Source: Rhodospirillaceae bacterium (lineage in GTDB: Bacteria > Pseudomonadota > Alphaproteobacteria > UBA7985). From it: a DNA stretch of 13,492 bases. The notes below the pieces were generated by a model. It made no database searches and was not told where the DNA came from. It worked only from the letters and a program-made list of their open reading frames with translations. Shown here one piece after another: positions 13,469 to 13,492 of the stretch. The stretch spans positions 1-13,492 of the forward strand of contig PAFB01000147.1 in the NCBI GenBank assembly GCA_002700865.1, given 5' to 3'. The position numbers and the translations under genes are program-made. Numbering within the stretch: position 1 is the stretch's first letter; every line of letters starts with the position of its first letter.

Positions 13469-13490
13469 GGCCCGAAGGCCGCGAAGCGGC
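13469..13490. repeat. GC-rich double palindrome at the window end
   Basis: GGCC-CGAA-GGCC (13469-13480) overlaps GCCGC-GAA-GCGGC (13478-13490). The second shares the core CCGCGAAGCGG with 4648-4658 and 4739-4751. The two hairpins exclude each other. A terminator is possible, but the window ends before any T-tract could be seen. Confidence 0.5.
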
Positions 13491-13492
13491 TA

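Noticed and set aside
1..13492. CRISPR array, prophage, insertion sequence or defence system
   Set aside because: No regularly spaced repeats, transposase, integrase, nuclease or toxin-antitoxin motif is visible. The tRNA genes are intact, with no flanking duplicate of a tRNA 3' end.

Overview
The window reads as ordinary chromosomal DNA of an alphaproteobacterium, most likely Rhodobacterales or a near relative. This rests on a moderately high GC content judged by eye, compact genes, a bolA-grxD pair next to a PurC-family gene, an exported TPR protein with a C-terminal CxxC of a type I associate with that order, and a RpiR regulator with a SFPPYAPE loop. I see no phage, transposase, CRISPR array or plasmid gene.

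Left part (1-2340): on the minus strand lie tRNA-Tyr(GTA), a THUMP-type RNA methyltransferase and tRNA-Gly(TCC), close enough to share a transcript. A TrmH/RlmB-type SPOUT methyltransferase is divergent from them. The theme is translation: two tRNAs and two RNA-modifying enzymes.

Middle left (2341-4812): an exported TPR protein is followed by rplK-rplA (L11 and L1). Its leader folds like the L1 autoregulatory site, and a strong terminator follows rplA. Neither nusG before rplK nor rplJ-rplL-rpoBC after rplA is present, so the usual ribosomal/RNA polymerase cluster is broken up. A 363-base stretch without a gene follows; besides the terminator it holds a strongly foldable segment and two copies of a short palindrome.

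Middle (4813-7815): on the minus strand run a PurC-like protein, BolA and the CGFS monothiol glutaredoxin GrxD. BolA and GrxD normally act together in Fe-S and iron handling. The PurC homologue departs from the family at several usually invariant positions. A small two-helix membrane protein is divergent from it, and an NRDE/TANGO2-family protein follows on the minus strand.

Right part (7816-13492): acnA (aconitase, TCA cycle, a [4Fe-4S] enzyme), a large Ala/Gly/Ser-rich lipoprotein of unknown function, and a MurR/RpiR-type regulator with a SIS domain. The window ends in a GC-rich palindrome matching the ones after rplA.

No clear new multi-gene system is visible. The items most worth a second look are the divergent PurC, the structured intergenic element at 4607-4683, the tRNA-methyltransferase-tRNA arrangement and the unknown lipoprotein.
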